Assembly (NCBI GenBank): GCA_017889705.1 | Contig: JAGGAB010000055.1 | Span: forward strand, 1-39,398 | Reading direction: 5' to 3' | From: Bacillota bacterium | Lineage (GTDB): Bacteria > Bacillota > Negativicutes > Sporomusales > Sporomusaceae | Length of the DNA stretch: 39,398 nucleotides | In this document: positions 32,391-39,398 of the stretch, piece after piece | Position numbering within the stretch: position 1 is the first letter of the stretch | Layout of the letters: the number at the start of each line of letters is the position of its first letter | Notes under the pieces: generated by a model | Told to the model about the DNA's origin: nothing | Seen by the model: only the letters and a program-made list of their open reading frames with translations | Databases searched by the model: none | Program-made: the position numbers and the translations under genes

Positions 32391-32419
32391 ATGATACCAT
32401 CAAGCGCCGTTTTGGTCAA
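32391..32419 (-). promoter_or_regulatory. Sigma-A promoter of the DUF502-CNNM unit
   Basis: TTGACC (32419-32414), 17-nt spacer, TATCAT (32396-32391); start of transcription about 13 nt before the SD. Confidence 0.75.
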
Positions 32420-32426
32420 TAAACGG

Positions 32427-32457
32427 AAATAAGCTATTGCACAGCAATAGCTTATTT
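32427..32457 (-). terminator. Hairpin at end of era
   Basis: 14-bp perfect stem (core AAGCTATTGC / GCAATAGCTT), 3-nt loop, just after the stop of era; T-run weak. Confidence 0.7.
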
Positions 32458-32467
32458 TATGTAAAAT

Positions 32468-33361
32468 TTACTCAAATCCAAAGCTTTTTAACACATTTGC
32501 TTTATTGCGCCAGTCTTTTTTTACCTTAACCCACAAATCAAGATATACCTTTGAGCCTAAGAGATTTTCTATATCGGCTCTCGCCAAACGTCCAATATCT
32601 TTGAGTAAGCGTCCACCGGCACCAATCACAATCCCTTTTTGCGAGTCACGTTCAACATAGATAACCGCTCTAACATATAAATCGTCATTTGGTCTGGTAG
32701 TAATTTCTTCAATATCAACAAGTATCGCATGGGGAATCTCTTCCTTGGTTAAATGCAGTACTTTTTCTCTGATCAGTTCGGCAATGACGAGCCGCTCTGG
32801 CTGGTCAGTAATCATATCTTCAGGATAATATTGTGGACCTGGTTCAAGATATTTTTTTATCTCACCAACTAAGTTTTCAAAATTAGTGTGATCAAGTGCC
32901 GAAATGGGAACCACTGCGGCAAAATTAAACTGCGATGTGTATTTTTCAATAATAGGAAGCAGCTTAGCTTTATCGATTTTGTCAATTTTATTTACGGTAA
33001 GAATAACGGGCGTGCGGGTACTGCCAAGGTTGTCCAAAATATAGCGTTCTCCCGGCCCTATCTCTTCAGTAGCATCAACAACAAACAGAATAACCTCTAC
33101 TTCACGTAAAGACCCTTCTGCCTCCCGTACCATGTATTCCCCTAATTTATGTTTGGGCTTATGGATACCAGGAGTATCAATAAAAAGAATTTGCGCATCC
33201 TCTTGGGTTAAGACACCCATAATCTTATTCCTGGTTGTTTGTGGCTTATCAGACATAATAGCCACTTTTTGACCAATTAAATTATTCATCAAAGTAGATT
33301 TACCAACATTAGGACGGCCAATAACCGCAACAAAACCAGATTTGTAATTTTCGTTAATCAT
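32468..33361 (-). CDS. era: GTPase Era
   Basis: 297 aa, essential GTPase for 30S maturation and 16S 3' end processing. G1 GRPNVGKS (15-22), G3 'DTPGIHKP' (about 62-69), G4 'NKID' (about 122-127), and a C-terminal type-2 KH domain with 'GAGGRLLKDIGRLARADIE'. Start ATG at 33361, 8 nt after GGTGA, overlapping the cdd stop by 8 nt; a longer in-frame start lacks an SD. Order cdd-era as in Bacillus. Confidence 0.97.
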   Translation of the reverse strand: MINENYKSGFVAVIGRPNVGKSTLMNNLIGQKVAIMSDKPQTTRNKIMGVLTQEDAQILFIDTPGIHKPKHKLGEYMVREAEGSLREVEVILFVVDATEEIGPGERYILDNLGSTRTPVILTVNKIDKIDKAKLLPIIEKYTSQFNFAAVVPISALDHTNFENLVGEIKKYLEPGPQYYPEDMITDQPERLVIAELIREKVLHLTKEEIPHAILVDIEEITTRPNDDLYVRAVIYVERDSQKGIVIGAGGRLLKDIGRLARADIENLLGSKVYLDLWVKVKKDWRNKANVLKSFGFE

Positions 33362-33761
33362 TATTCTTTTCACCATCTTTTACAATATCACCATTGGCAA
33401 AACGAAAGGGAAGAATTTCTTCAAGGGTTAGAATTTTTCGTTTGCCACTTAGGTTTGTTAAAATAATTTGTTCGATGCCAAACTCAGCCATAACCTGCCG
33501 ACAAGCACCACAAGGCGATACCGGTTCGGTTGTATCAGCCACAACCGCTATAGTAGTAAGCTGTTGTTCACCTTCTGAAACCGCCTTGAAGATAGCTGTA
33601 CGCTCAGCACAATTAGACAATCCATAGGAAGAGTCTTCAATATTACAACCACTAAAAATGCGACCACTTTTAGTTTGTACAGCCGCCCCTACCTTAAACT
33701 TGGAATAGGGTGCATAGGCATATTCTCTAGCCTTGACAGCACAGGCTATCAATTCATCCAT
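33354..33761 (-). CDS. cdd: Cytidine deaminase
   Basis: 135 aa, homotetrameric type. Zn ligands are Cys51 in CAERTAIFKA (Glu53 is the proton shuttle) and Cys84/Cys87 in PCGACRQV; deaminates cytidine and deoxycytidine for salvage. Start ATG at 33761 with GGTGGGAG 8 nt upstream. Its end overlaps era. Confidence 0.96.
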   Translation of the reverse strand: MDELIACAVKAREYAYAPYSKFKVGAAVQTKSGRIFSGCNIEDSSYGLSNCAERTAIFKAVSEGEQQLTTIAVVADTTEPVSPCGACRQVMAEFGIEQIILTNLSGKRKILTLEEILPFRFANGDIVKDGEKNND

Positions 33762-33778
33762 AATTTTCGCTCCCACCA

Positions 33779-34123
33779 TCACAACACTTTGTTCCCAAAT
33801 AAAACATAACCAATGATTACTGCAGCCACTGCCTGAATCAGAACGGCTCCGGCCGCTGCATCTTTCGCCGCCTTAGCCAATGGATGAAAGTCAGGCGAGA
33901 CTTTATCAACAATTGTTTCTAATGCGGTGTTAAAAATTTCAGCAGTAATAACGCCGGCAATGGTTATAACTAAAATTCCCAGTTCGATACCGCTTAGCTT
34001 ATGGTACCAAGCCAAGCCCAGGATTACAAGTGCCGCCGTCAAATGAACTTTCATATTTCGTTCCCGGCACACACAATAAATAATACCTGATATGGCGTGG
34101 CGAAAAGCAGCCGCTATTCGCAT
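33779..34123 (-). CDS. dgkA: Diacylglycerol/undecaprenol kinase
   Basis: 114 aa, three transmembrane helices, with the family core 'EIFNTALETIVDKVSPDFHPLAKAAKDAAAGAV' (in parts) carrying the catalytic and Mg-binding residues (E..NTA.E..vD..). The Gram-positive form phosphorylates undecaprenol rather than diacylglycerol; that assignment is by family. ATG at 34123; AGGG precedes it by 7 nt. Nine nt after ybeY and 17 nt before cdd. Confidence 0.92.
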   Translation of the reverse strand: MRIAAAFRHAISGIIYCVCRERNMKVHLTAALVILGLAWYHKLSGIELGILVITIAGVITAEIFNTALETIVDKVSPDFHPLAKAAKDAAAGAVLIQAVAAVIIGYVLFGNKVL

Positions 34124-34132
34124 AAGCACGCC

Positions 34133-34621
34133 CTACTGTTCCCTGGTAATTCCAAGCAGAGATAATACATGCTCTTCTTCTTGGCGCATTTCTGTTTTGT
34201 CTTCTTCACACTCATGATCATAGCCCAAAAGATGTAACATTCCGTGGATTGTCAAATAAGCCAGTTCACGTTCCAGGCTATGGCCGAATTCTACGGCTTG
34301 TCTTGCAGCAGTTTCTAAGGATATTACAATATCTCCCAACAAGATTTCAATATCCTCCGGAGTATCTGCAATGTCCGGTTCAGCGTCGTCGGCAGATTGG
34401 TCATTCATAGCAAAAGAAAGCACATCTGTAGGTACATCTTTGTTGCGATATTGGCGGTTGAGTTTATGGATGTACTCATCGTCGGCTAATACCACACTAA
34501 CCTCATTTTGAGGTGTAAGGCCATATACTTCAGCCGCTTTATTTAACACCTGCATCAGCATTTGTTCCATTGCAGGCGTTACTGTCATCTTTTCCTGCAA
34601 GTTGTTTATTACTATTTCCAT
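34133..34621 (-). CDS. ybeY: Endoribonuclease YbeY
   Basis: 162 aa, Zn-dependent endoribonuclease in 16S rRNA maturation and ribosome quality control. Metal site H-G-x-L-H-L-x-G-Y-D-H is present ('TIHGMLHLLGYDHE', about 125-138); 'DVPTDVLSFAM' and 'LGDIVIS' precede it. Start ATG with GAGAGGAG about 11 nt upstream. The N-terminal 83 nt overlap the pgpH end in another frame. Confidence 0.95.
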   Translation of the reverse strand: MEIVINNLQEKMTVTPAMEQMLMQVLNKAAEVYGLTPQNEVSVVLADDEYIHKLNRQYRNKDVPTDVLSFAMNDQSADDAEPDIADTPEDIEILLGDIVISLETAARQAVEFGHSLERELAYLTIHGMLHLLGYDHECEEDKTEMRQEEEHVLSLLGITREQ

Positions 34622-36719
34622 TTTTCATTTTTCTCCTCTCAAGCTCTTTGAGAGCCTCAGGATATTCAATCCGGCTGTGAAACATGCTTGATAATAGCCG
34701 AATATATACATCACCAATAACTTTAAGATCACTCAAAGTCAAATTACAGTCATCAAGCTGCCCGTCTTGCAGTCTTTCCCTGATAATTTTTCTAACAGTA
34801 GCTTCGATTCGGTTAACATTAGGCTTACTAATTGAACGTACTGCCGCCTCACAGGAATCAGCCAGCATGACAAGTGCAGCTTCTTTGGTTTGCGGTGTAG
34901 GGCCTTCATAACGAAAGTCAGATTCGATAACACATTCGCCATGTTCAGTCTCTGTAGCCCGCTTGTAAAAATAGGACGCCAGTGTAGTTCCGTGATGTTG
35001 CTGAATAATATCTACGATAACTTGCGGCAATTTATATTCCTTGCATAAATCCACACCGTCTTTTATATGAGAAGTAACAATTAGTGTGCTGAGTGACGGT
35101 GCAATTTTGTCATGAGGATTTTCACAGCCTGCCTGATTTTCGATGAAAAAGTATGGCCTTTTTATTTTGCCAATATCATGATAATATGCGCCAACTCTTA
35201 CAACGATTGGGTCAGCCCCGACTGTAACAGCAGCAGTTTCCGCTAAATTGCCCACAAGCACGCTATGATGATAAGTTCCAGGAGCATCTAACAGCAGCCG
35301 TTGCAATAACGGATGGTTTGGCTTTGCCAAGTCGAGCAGCTTGATTGGTGTAGTTATCGTAAAAGCATGTTCAAGATACGGTAAAATCCCAATGGTAATT
35401 ACTGCTGAAGCAATGCCGTTAATAGCACCAAGCAGCCCTTGAAATAATACTTCTGTCCCATTAAGTTGTTGGATGAGTCCGGTTGAAGCAATAACTAAAA
35501 AATTAGTTGCGGCAATCCATACCCCACCCCTTGACAAACTGTACCCATGGGCCATTTTAGTTACACTATAAACCCCGACCATACCGCCAATAAGGGCAGA
35601 TGAAACTGCGCGCAGATCGTGATCCACCATCACACCAAACAGCAGCGCCATAATCACACTAATTAAAAGCCCAACCCTCGGGCCAATTAAAATGGCCGTT
35701 AGCAATGCACCTGTGGCAATTGGCGCAGAGAAATCAGAGTAATAGTGTGCCACTTTACCAATAACTAACGTAACTAATACAATTATCCCCAGTAAAATTA
35801 GGTACATATCATTGGTGTAAATAGGATTGGCGAACCTATATAGGTAGCCCAACGAAATCCCCATAATTAAAAGCACAAACAACGTAAGCCCAAGAATTCT
35901 TACTTCACTGATATTACCGGCATACAGTCCTAATTCCTCCATGACATGAATCTGTTCATTAGTAACAAGGTCACCGCGTCTTACTAATATCTGACCTTTT
36001 CTAACAGTCTCACGTACTGATTCAATATTGGACAGAGCTGATTGCTTGCGCTTGTCTGTTTCACGGACATTCAAAATAAAATTAGGCCTTATGAGCACTT
36101 GGGCAATGCCGGCCACAACAGATTCTGCTTTTTTCCCAAGACCTAATTCTTCTGCTTCAAGCACTACTTGTTTTCTGGCAACATCAAGATCATCATCTCT
36201 GATGCCGCGTTGTAAATATTTACGTAGAACAGATTTAGTATAGTCCTCAGTCTTCAAGGAATCGGTATCTTCTAAGGATAATAGTCCGCCAATAACAGAA
36301 GCAGACAATGTAACCGGCAATTCTCGGGCAAGTTTATCTTGCTTTTGTTCCAAGGTCAGGCTCGTATCCATTTTGACAGTCTGAGCTATCTTAAAAATAT
36401 TTTTAACATCTTCCTCAGCTTTAGACATAACCGCAATGTCCATATCGTAGACATTTGCTACACTGGCCATTACTTCCATCTCAAGCTTTTTGGTTTTGAC
36501 ATTATCTACATAAGAAACAGTTCGCGGTGCAATTACGTCCCGGTCACTAACCTGCCCAACCTGCAGTGAAATTTTTTCCGGAATGAAATCAGCAGACAAA
36601 CAGACAATATATAATGCAAAGAAAACGAAAAACACTACGGTTCGGCGCACTAATGAATGTGCATGTATATTGGCCGGTTGCGCAAATAAATCCCGCAACT
36701 TACTATTAACCGATATCAT
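34539..36719 (-). CDS. pgpH: 7TM-HD c-di-AMP phosphodiesterase PgpH-like
   Basis: 726 aa: N-terminal extracytoplasmic 7TMR-HDED domain (about 60-260), seven transmembrane helices (about 275-470) and a cytoplasmic HD domain (about 480-660) with 'HSVLVGNLAETAAV', 'YHDIGKIKRPYFF' (HD pair) and 'VIDIIQQHHG'. PgpH hydrolyses c-di-AMP. Start ATG with GGAGTGA about 9 nt upstream. The C-terminal about 35 residues are polar and unique. Shares the signal with the c-di-AMP riboswitch at 4300. Confidence 0.93.
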   Translation of the reverse strand: MISVNSKLRDLFAQPANIHAHSLVRRTVVFFVFFALYIVCLSADFIPEKISLQVGQVSDRDVIAPRTVSYVDNVKTKKLEMEVMASVANVYDMDIAVMSKAEEDVKNIFKIAQTVKMDTSLTLEQKQDKLARELPVTLSASVIGGLLSLEDTDSLKTEDYTKSVLRKYLQRGIRDDDLDVARKQVVLEAEELGLGKKAESVVAGIAQVLIRPNFILNVRETDKRKQSALSNIESVRETVRKGQILVRRGDLVTNEQIHVMEELGLYAGNISEVRILGLTLFVLLIMGISLGYLYRFANPIYTNDMYLILLGIIVLVTLVIGKVAHYYSDFSAPIATGALLTAILIGPRVGLLISVIMALLFGVMVDHDLRAVSSALIGGMVGVYSVTKMAHGYSLSRGGVWIAATNFLVIASTGLIQQLNGTEVLFQGLLGAINGIASAVITIGILPYLEHAFTITTPIKLLDLAKPNHPLLQRLLLDAPGTYHHSVLVGNLAETAAVTVGADPIVVRVGAYYHDIGKIKRPYFFIENQAGCENPHDKIAPSLSTLIVTSHIKDGVDLCKEYKLPQVIVDIIQQHHGTTLASYFYKRATETEHGECVIESDFRYEGPTPQTKEAALVMLADSCEAAVRSISKPNVNRIEATVRKIIRERLQDGQLDDCNLTLSDLKVIGDVYIRLLSSMFHSRIEYPEALKELERRKMKNGNSNKQLAGKDDSNACNGTNADAGVK

Positions 36720-36766
36720 CTTTTTCTTTCACTCCATACTAACCTGCATTATGAGAGTAATACAGA

Positions 36767-37717
36767 TTATATTTTTTCGTATTGTGCATAAGCCTTGATG
36801 ATTCGGCTGACGATCTCATGTCGTACAACGTCGCTTTCATTCAATGTCAGCAGTGCAATGCCAGGTACTTCAGCCAACACAGCTTGGGCATGTTTAAGTC
36901 CTGATTTTACGCCTGCTGGTAAATCAATTTGAGTAATGTCGCCGTTTATTACCATCTTAGAACCAAAACCCATTCTTGTTAGAAACATTTTCATTTGCTC
37001 AGCCGTTGTATTTTGGGCTTCGTCTAAAATAATAAACGAATCTTCAAGGGTTCGCCCCCGCATATAAGCTAGCGGAGCCACTTCGATTATATTTTTGGAC
37101 ATATATTTTTGTACAGTCTCTGTCCCCATAATATCATTCATGGCATCATATAAGGGTCTTAAATAAGGATCAACCTTTTCCTGCAAATCTCCCGGTAAAA
37201 ACCCAAGCTTCTCGCCGGCCTCAACTGCCGGTCGTGTCAAAATAATTCTTTCGACTTGCTTATTTTTCAAGGAAAATGCTGCCATTGCAACAGCAAGATA
37301 AGTTTTCCCAGTTCCTGCCGGCCCTATTCCGAAGGTAATATAATTGCGACGAATAGCCTCTAAATACTGACTTTGTCCGACTGTTTTAGGTTTTATATGG
37401 CGGCCTCTGGCTGTGACTAAAACAGTGTCGGCAAACATATGATGAAGAAAATCTGCTTGCCCCTGGAGAATCATCGAAATGCTGTATCTGACATCATGAT
37501 AGGTTACCGGATCACCTTCACGGTACAAATAAATAAGCTCATTTATTAAGCGCGTAAGCTGTTCAATATCACTGACTTCCCCATCCAGCATTAATTCTGT
37601 TCCTCTAGCCGTTATCTTGCTAGAAAAATGTTGGCTGATTAAACTTAAGTGTTCATCATTCTTACCTAAAACAGCTATTGCTTCTTTAGTATCTATAAAA
37701 GAAATCCGTCTCTCCAA
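36767..37717 (-). CDS. phoH: PhoH-family ATPase
   Basis: 316 aa. Walker A GPAGTGKT (132-139), Walker B 'SFIILDEAQN' (about 222-231), 'GDITQIDLP' afterwards; the N-terminal part carries the KH-like stretch before the ATPase. Predicted RNA-processing ATPase (YbeZ/PhoH), often paired with YbeY as here. TTG start with AGGGGG about 11 nt upstream, a weak choice. Follows yqfD by 25 nt and precedes pgpH by 47 nt. Confidence 0.93.
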   Translation of the reverse strand: MERRISFIDTKEAIAVLGKNDEHLSLISQHFSSKITARGTELMLDGEVSDIEQLTRLINELIYLYREGDPVTYHDVRYSISMILQGQADFLHHMFADTVLVTARGRHIKPKTVGQSQYLEAIRRNYITFGIGPAGTGKTYLAVAMAAFSLKNKQVERIILTRPAVEAGEKLGFLPGDLQEKVDPYLRPLYDAMNDIMGTETVQKYMSKNIIEVAPLAYMRGRTLEDSFIILDEAQNTTAEQMKMFLTRMGFGSKMVINGDITQIDLPAGVKSGLKHAQAVLAEVPGIALLTLNESDVVRHEIVSRIIKAYAQYEKI

Positions 37718-37742
37718 AAAACTAATGCCCCCTACTGTCAGT

Positions 37743-38954
37743 TTACTGATAAATATTTATAGTTTGCCCAATATCTTCAATAGTTTCCACATTTACCTTT
37801 ACTCTAACTATGTTCTCTTCCGAAGTTTTTAATACTTCATAATTACGGGACAATATGTGAGCTGTTTCCGGAATATTAACCTGTACACTTTGGGCGGCTT
37901 TAGTATAGGCTTCACCATACGCCTCTTCAAAAGTTTTCTCTGTATGCTGCGAATTAATTTCACGGTATATCGTAATAGTTGATTCGACAACAAGCTCGCT
38001 ATTCCTCCATAAATGTAATTGTTTATATATAGTCACAGTTTCAAACTCCGGAAATGGCTGCCCATTCAGCCGATTAAATGCCATTTCAATATCATTCATT
38101 TTCATATTGATTGTCATTTGGTAGTTTCCTGTGCGGTTAGTAAAAGTTTGTATACGTTCGGTTTCCGCATAACTTTCATACCACACCCGCGCCTTTATAA
38201 TACCTTTAGCCCGGATAGGTTCTGCCGGTACAGCAGCTTTAGGCAGTTGTCCTTCAACTACGGCAGGAGGTTGAGGTGTAATGCCCTTAATCAGCAAATC
38301 CCCTTTTTTAACTGTGTCACCACTTTTAACTGACACCTGGCCATTTAAAGGAATAATCTCTGTGATTACGCCATCTTTTGCAGCAATAATATGTGCCGGT
38401 AATTTGTCTTCCTGTTTAGGCATTGTTTTCTCAACAACTTCTATGACTGCACGTGTTCCCGTAAAATTAACGCCTACCCAGGCAATTCCTGAAATATGTA
38501 GCGGAATTTCTCTTTCAATTTTTTTAATATTTATAGCACTTTTGCCACTGCCGGTTCGAAGCCCGTATTGTTCAGCCACATAGCGTATTTCTTGCTCTGA
38601 AATATTTTTAAGACCGGTAATTTCAACAAACCAGATATAGGAAGACAATATATATAATGACACAAAAAATATACAAGCTCCGACCATCAGCATTTTTCGT
38701 TGTTTTATCCGTTTAATAATAAAAGGAAGTCCCCGGCGAGCCAATACTTTTACTTTAGTATGGCTGCATATCACCAGTGGACGAATACGAAAGAAATCCT
38801 GCAGCCTTATCCAGGCAATTAAATCGTCATCAGTTTTTGTTATACCCCAAAGCGTTATTTCTTCCATAACACAAAGATTAATAAACCGTTCGGGCATTGG
38901 TCCCTTAACACGAATTTTCACAGCTCCCTGGAGGTATTTGGTATTAAATATCAT
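37743..38954 (-). CDS. yqfD: Sporulation protein YqfD
   Basis: 403 aa, YqfD family, expressed in the mother cell in Bacillus. N-terminal cytoplasmic part 'GAVKIRVKGPMPERFINLCVMEEITLWGI' (in parts), a transmembrane segment (about 90-115, 'MLMVGACIFFVSLYILSSYIWF') and a long extracytoplasmic domain with 'VRYVAEQYGL' and lipid-binding-like repeats. ATG with AGGAGG 6 nt upstream; overlaps yqfC by 11 nt. The gene implies spore formation. Confidence 0.94.
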   Translation of the reverse strand: MIFNTKYLQGAVKIRVKGPMPERFINLCVMEEITLWGITKTDDDLIAWIRLQDFFRIRPLVICSHTKVKVLARRGLPFIIKRIKQRKMLMVGACIFFVSLYILSSYIWFVEITGLKNISEQEIRYVAEQYGLRTGSGKSAINIKKIEREIPLHISGIAWVGVNFTGTRAVIEVVEKTMPKQEDKLPAHIIAAKDGVITEIIPLNGQVSVKSGDTVKKGDLLIKGITPQPPAVVEGQLPKAAVPAEPIRAKGIIKARVWYESYAETERIQTFTNRTGNYQMTINMKMNDIEMAFNRLNGQPFPEFETVTIYKQLHLWRNSELVVESTITIYREINSQHTEKTFEEAYGEAYTKAAQSVQVNIPETAHILSRNYEVLKTSEENIVRVKVNVETIEDIGQTINIYQ

Positions 38955-39219
38955 ATTTGACCTCCTGAACTACGCCCTCAACCAAAATCTGTTCAGCCTG
39001 AAGATTTCCCAGAACCAGCATTTCTCCCAAAATAAACAATTCACCAGTGTTGAGTTTTATGCGAACCAGTGAAGGGGTATATTCAATAATCCCATTATGA
39101 TTTTCTACCAAAAGCTGCTTATTACCCAGCATAGTTATTCGCGGCAAATCCATCACTATATCTTGTGGTATTTCCAGATATCCCGCCAGGGATTGCAATT
39201 TCCCTCTACGACGCAGCAT
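38944..39219 (-). CDS. yqfC: Sporulation protein YqfC
   Basis: 91 aa, normal for YqfC, upstream of yqfD as in Bacillus and clostridia. 'LAGYLEIPQDIVMDLPRITMLGNKQLLVENHNGIIEY' (in parts) is the family signature. ATG at 39219 with GAGGGGGG about 6 nt upstream; an in-frame start at 39264 has none. Overlaps yqfD by 11 nt. A sigma-E-like promoter lies just upstream. Confidence 0.93.
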   Translation of the reverse strand: MLRRRGKLQSLAGYLEIPQDIVMDLPRITMLGNKQLLVENHNGIIEYTPSLVRIKLNTGELFILGEMLVLGNLQAEQILVEGVVQEVKYDI

Positions 39220-39241
39220 GCGAAATCCCCCCTCATATACC

Positions 39242-39272
39242 AATGTATGCCGGATAAGAGGCAAATTAGTAC
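39242..39272 (-). promoter_or_regulatory. Sigma-E-like promoter of yqfC
   Basis: -10 CATACATT (39249-39242) and -35-like GTACTAAT (39272-39265) with a 15-nt spacer; resembles the sporulation sigma-E consensus (GTMATATT...CATACAMT). Confidence 0.5.
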
Positions 39273-39301
39273 AGGAAGGGGGATTTTATCCTTTATCACA
39301 T

Positions 39302-39398
39302 TGAACCGTAATGCCTTTTGCGGACACCAAGAATGGCTGGTACAATAAAACCAGGAGGTGTCCGACATGAAAGGTCAGCGATTCGATGCAGAGTTCAA
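39302..39398 (+). mobile_element. Left end of an IS3-like insertion sequence (partial)
   Basis: Begins TGAACCGTAATGCC and includes GGACACC (39322-39328), which is inverted as GGTGTCC at 39357-39363, around the SD AGGAGG of the transposase; such a hairpin masks the SD against read-through transcripts. A promoter TTGCGG-17-TACAAT (39318-39346) lies inside. The rest of the element is outside the window. Confidence 0.6.
39367..39398 (+). CDS. Transposase OrfA, partial (IS3 family likely)
   Basis: Starts ATG 39367 with AGGAGG and 8 nt spacing; only MKGQRFDAEF is visible before the window ends. The 'K..R(F/Y)D.EFK' opening is typical of IS3-family OrfA helix-turn-helix proteins. Too short for certainty. 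Confidence 0.55.
   Translation, partial: MKGQRFDAEF

Overview
The window most likely comes from a spore-forming, outer-membrane-bearing Firmicute (class Negativicutes, probably a Sporomusa/Pelosinus-like lineage; the taxonomic call is inference). From about 16.6 to 39.2 kb the gene order follows the Bacillus/Clostridia core cluster: yqfC-yqfD-phoH-pgpH-ybeY-dgkA-cdd-era, yqzL-recO, glyQ-glyS-ccpN-ppsR, dnaG-rpoD-trmK-nif3. An lptA/ostA-like gene sits inside this cluster, which points to a diderm, and yqfC/yqfD point to sporulation. Nearly everything is on the minus strand. SD sequences are strong, TTG starts are common, and several promoters have an extended -10 (TGCTATAAT).

Layout: 1-345, G+C-rich sequence I cannot explain. 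346-3515, a DMT-family exporter, a tRNA-Val preceded by a decayed tRNA, an acyl-CoA dehydrogenase and a small DMT protein. 3.6-6.2 kb, three cell-wall genes (3D-domain hydrolase, L,D-transpeptidase, second 3D protein), the first behind a c-di-AMP (ydaO/yuaA) riboswitch. 6.3-10.0 kb, comB, an M20 amidohydrolase, a small siroheme sulfite-reductase-like protein and a ferritin-like protein. 10.2-15.2 kb, nitrogen assimilation: a 636-aa glutamine synthetase, a GNAT acetyltransferase and type III glutamine synthetase glnN with an attenuator-like leader. 15.3-16.6 kb, a GDT1/TMEM165 transporter and rnpB. 16.6-22.1 kb, nif3, trmK, three tRNAs, rpoD and dnaG. 22.3-24.9 kb, dgt, lptA-like, ppsR. 24.9-30.4 kb, ccpN, T-box-controlled glyQS, a DUF4342 protein, recO, yqzL. 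30.4-39.2 kb, a CNNM/CorC protein, DUF502, then era to yqfC. The extreme right end is the left end of an IS3-like insertion sequence.

Logic: 24-39 kb is housekeeping (translation, replication start, ribosome maturation, nucleotide salvage, lipid recycling). c-di-AMP links two parts of the window: a riboswitch for it lies before the cell-wall gene at 4.3 kb, and a PgpH-type phosphodiesterase that degrades it is encoded at 34.5-36.7 kb. CcpN and PpsR pair gluconeogenic control with PPDK/PEP synthase control.

Main items worth a second look: (i) a dispersed structured-RNA element in three copies (8.4, 9.4 and 16.5 kb), one wedged between the rnpB promoter and the mature rnpB 5' end; (ii) three genes (ppsR, the CNNM gene, the M20 gene) whose only well-placed start is ATA behind a good SD; (iii) a glnN leader in which a small ANTAR-like hairpin and a terminator exclude each other; (iv) a decayed tRNA that still has the promoter of the tRNA-Val unit.
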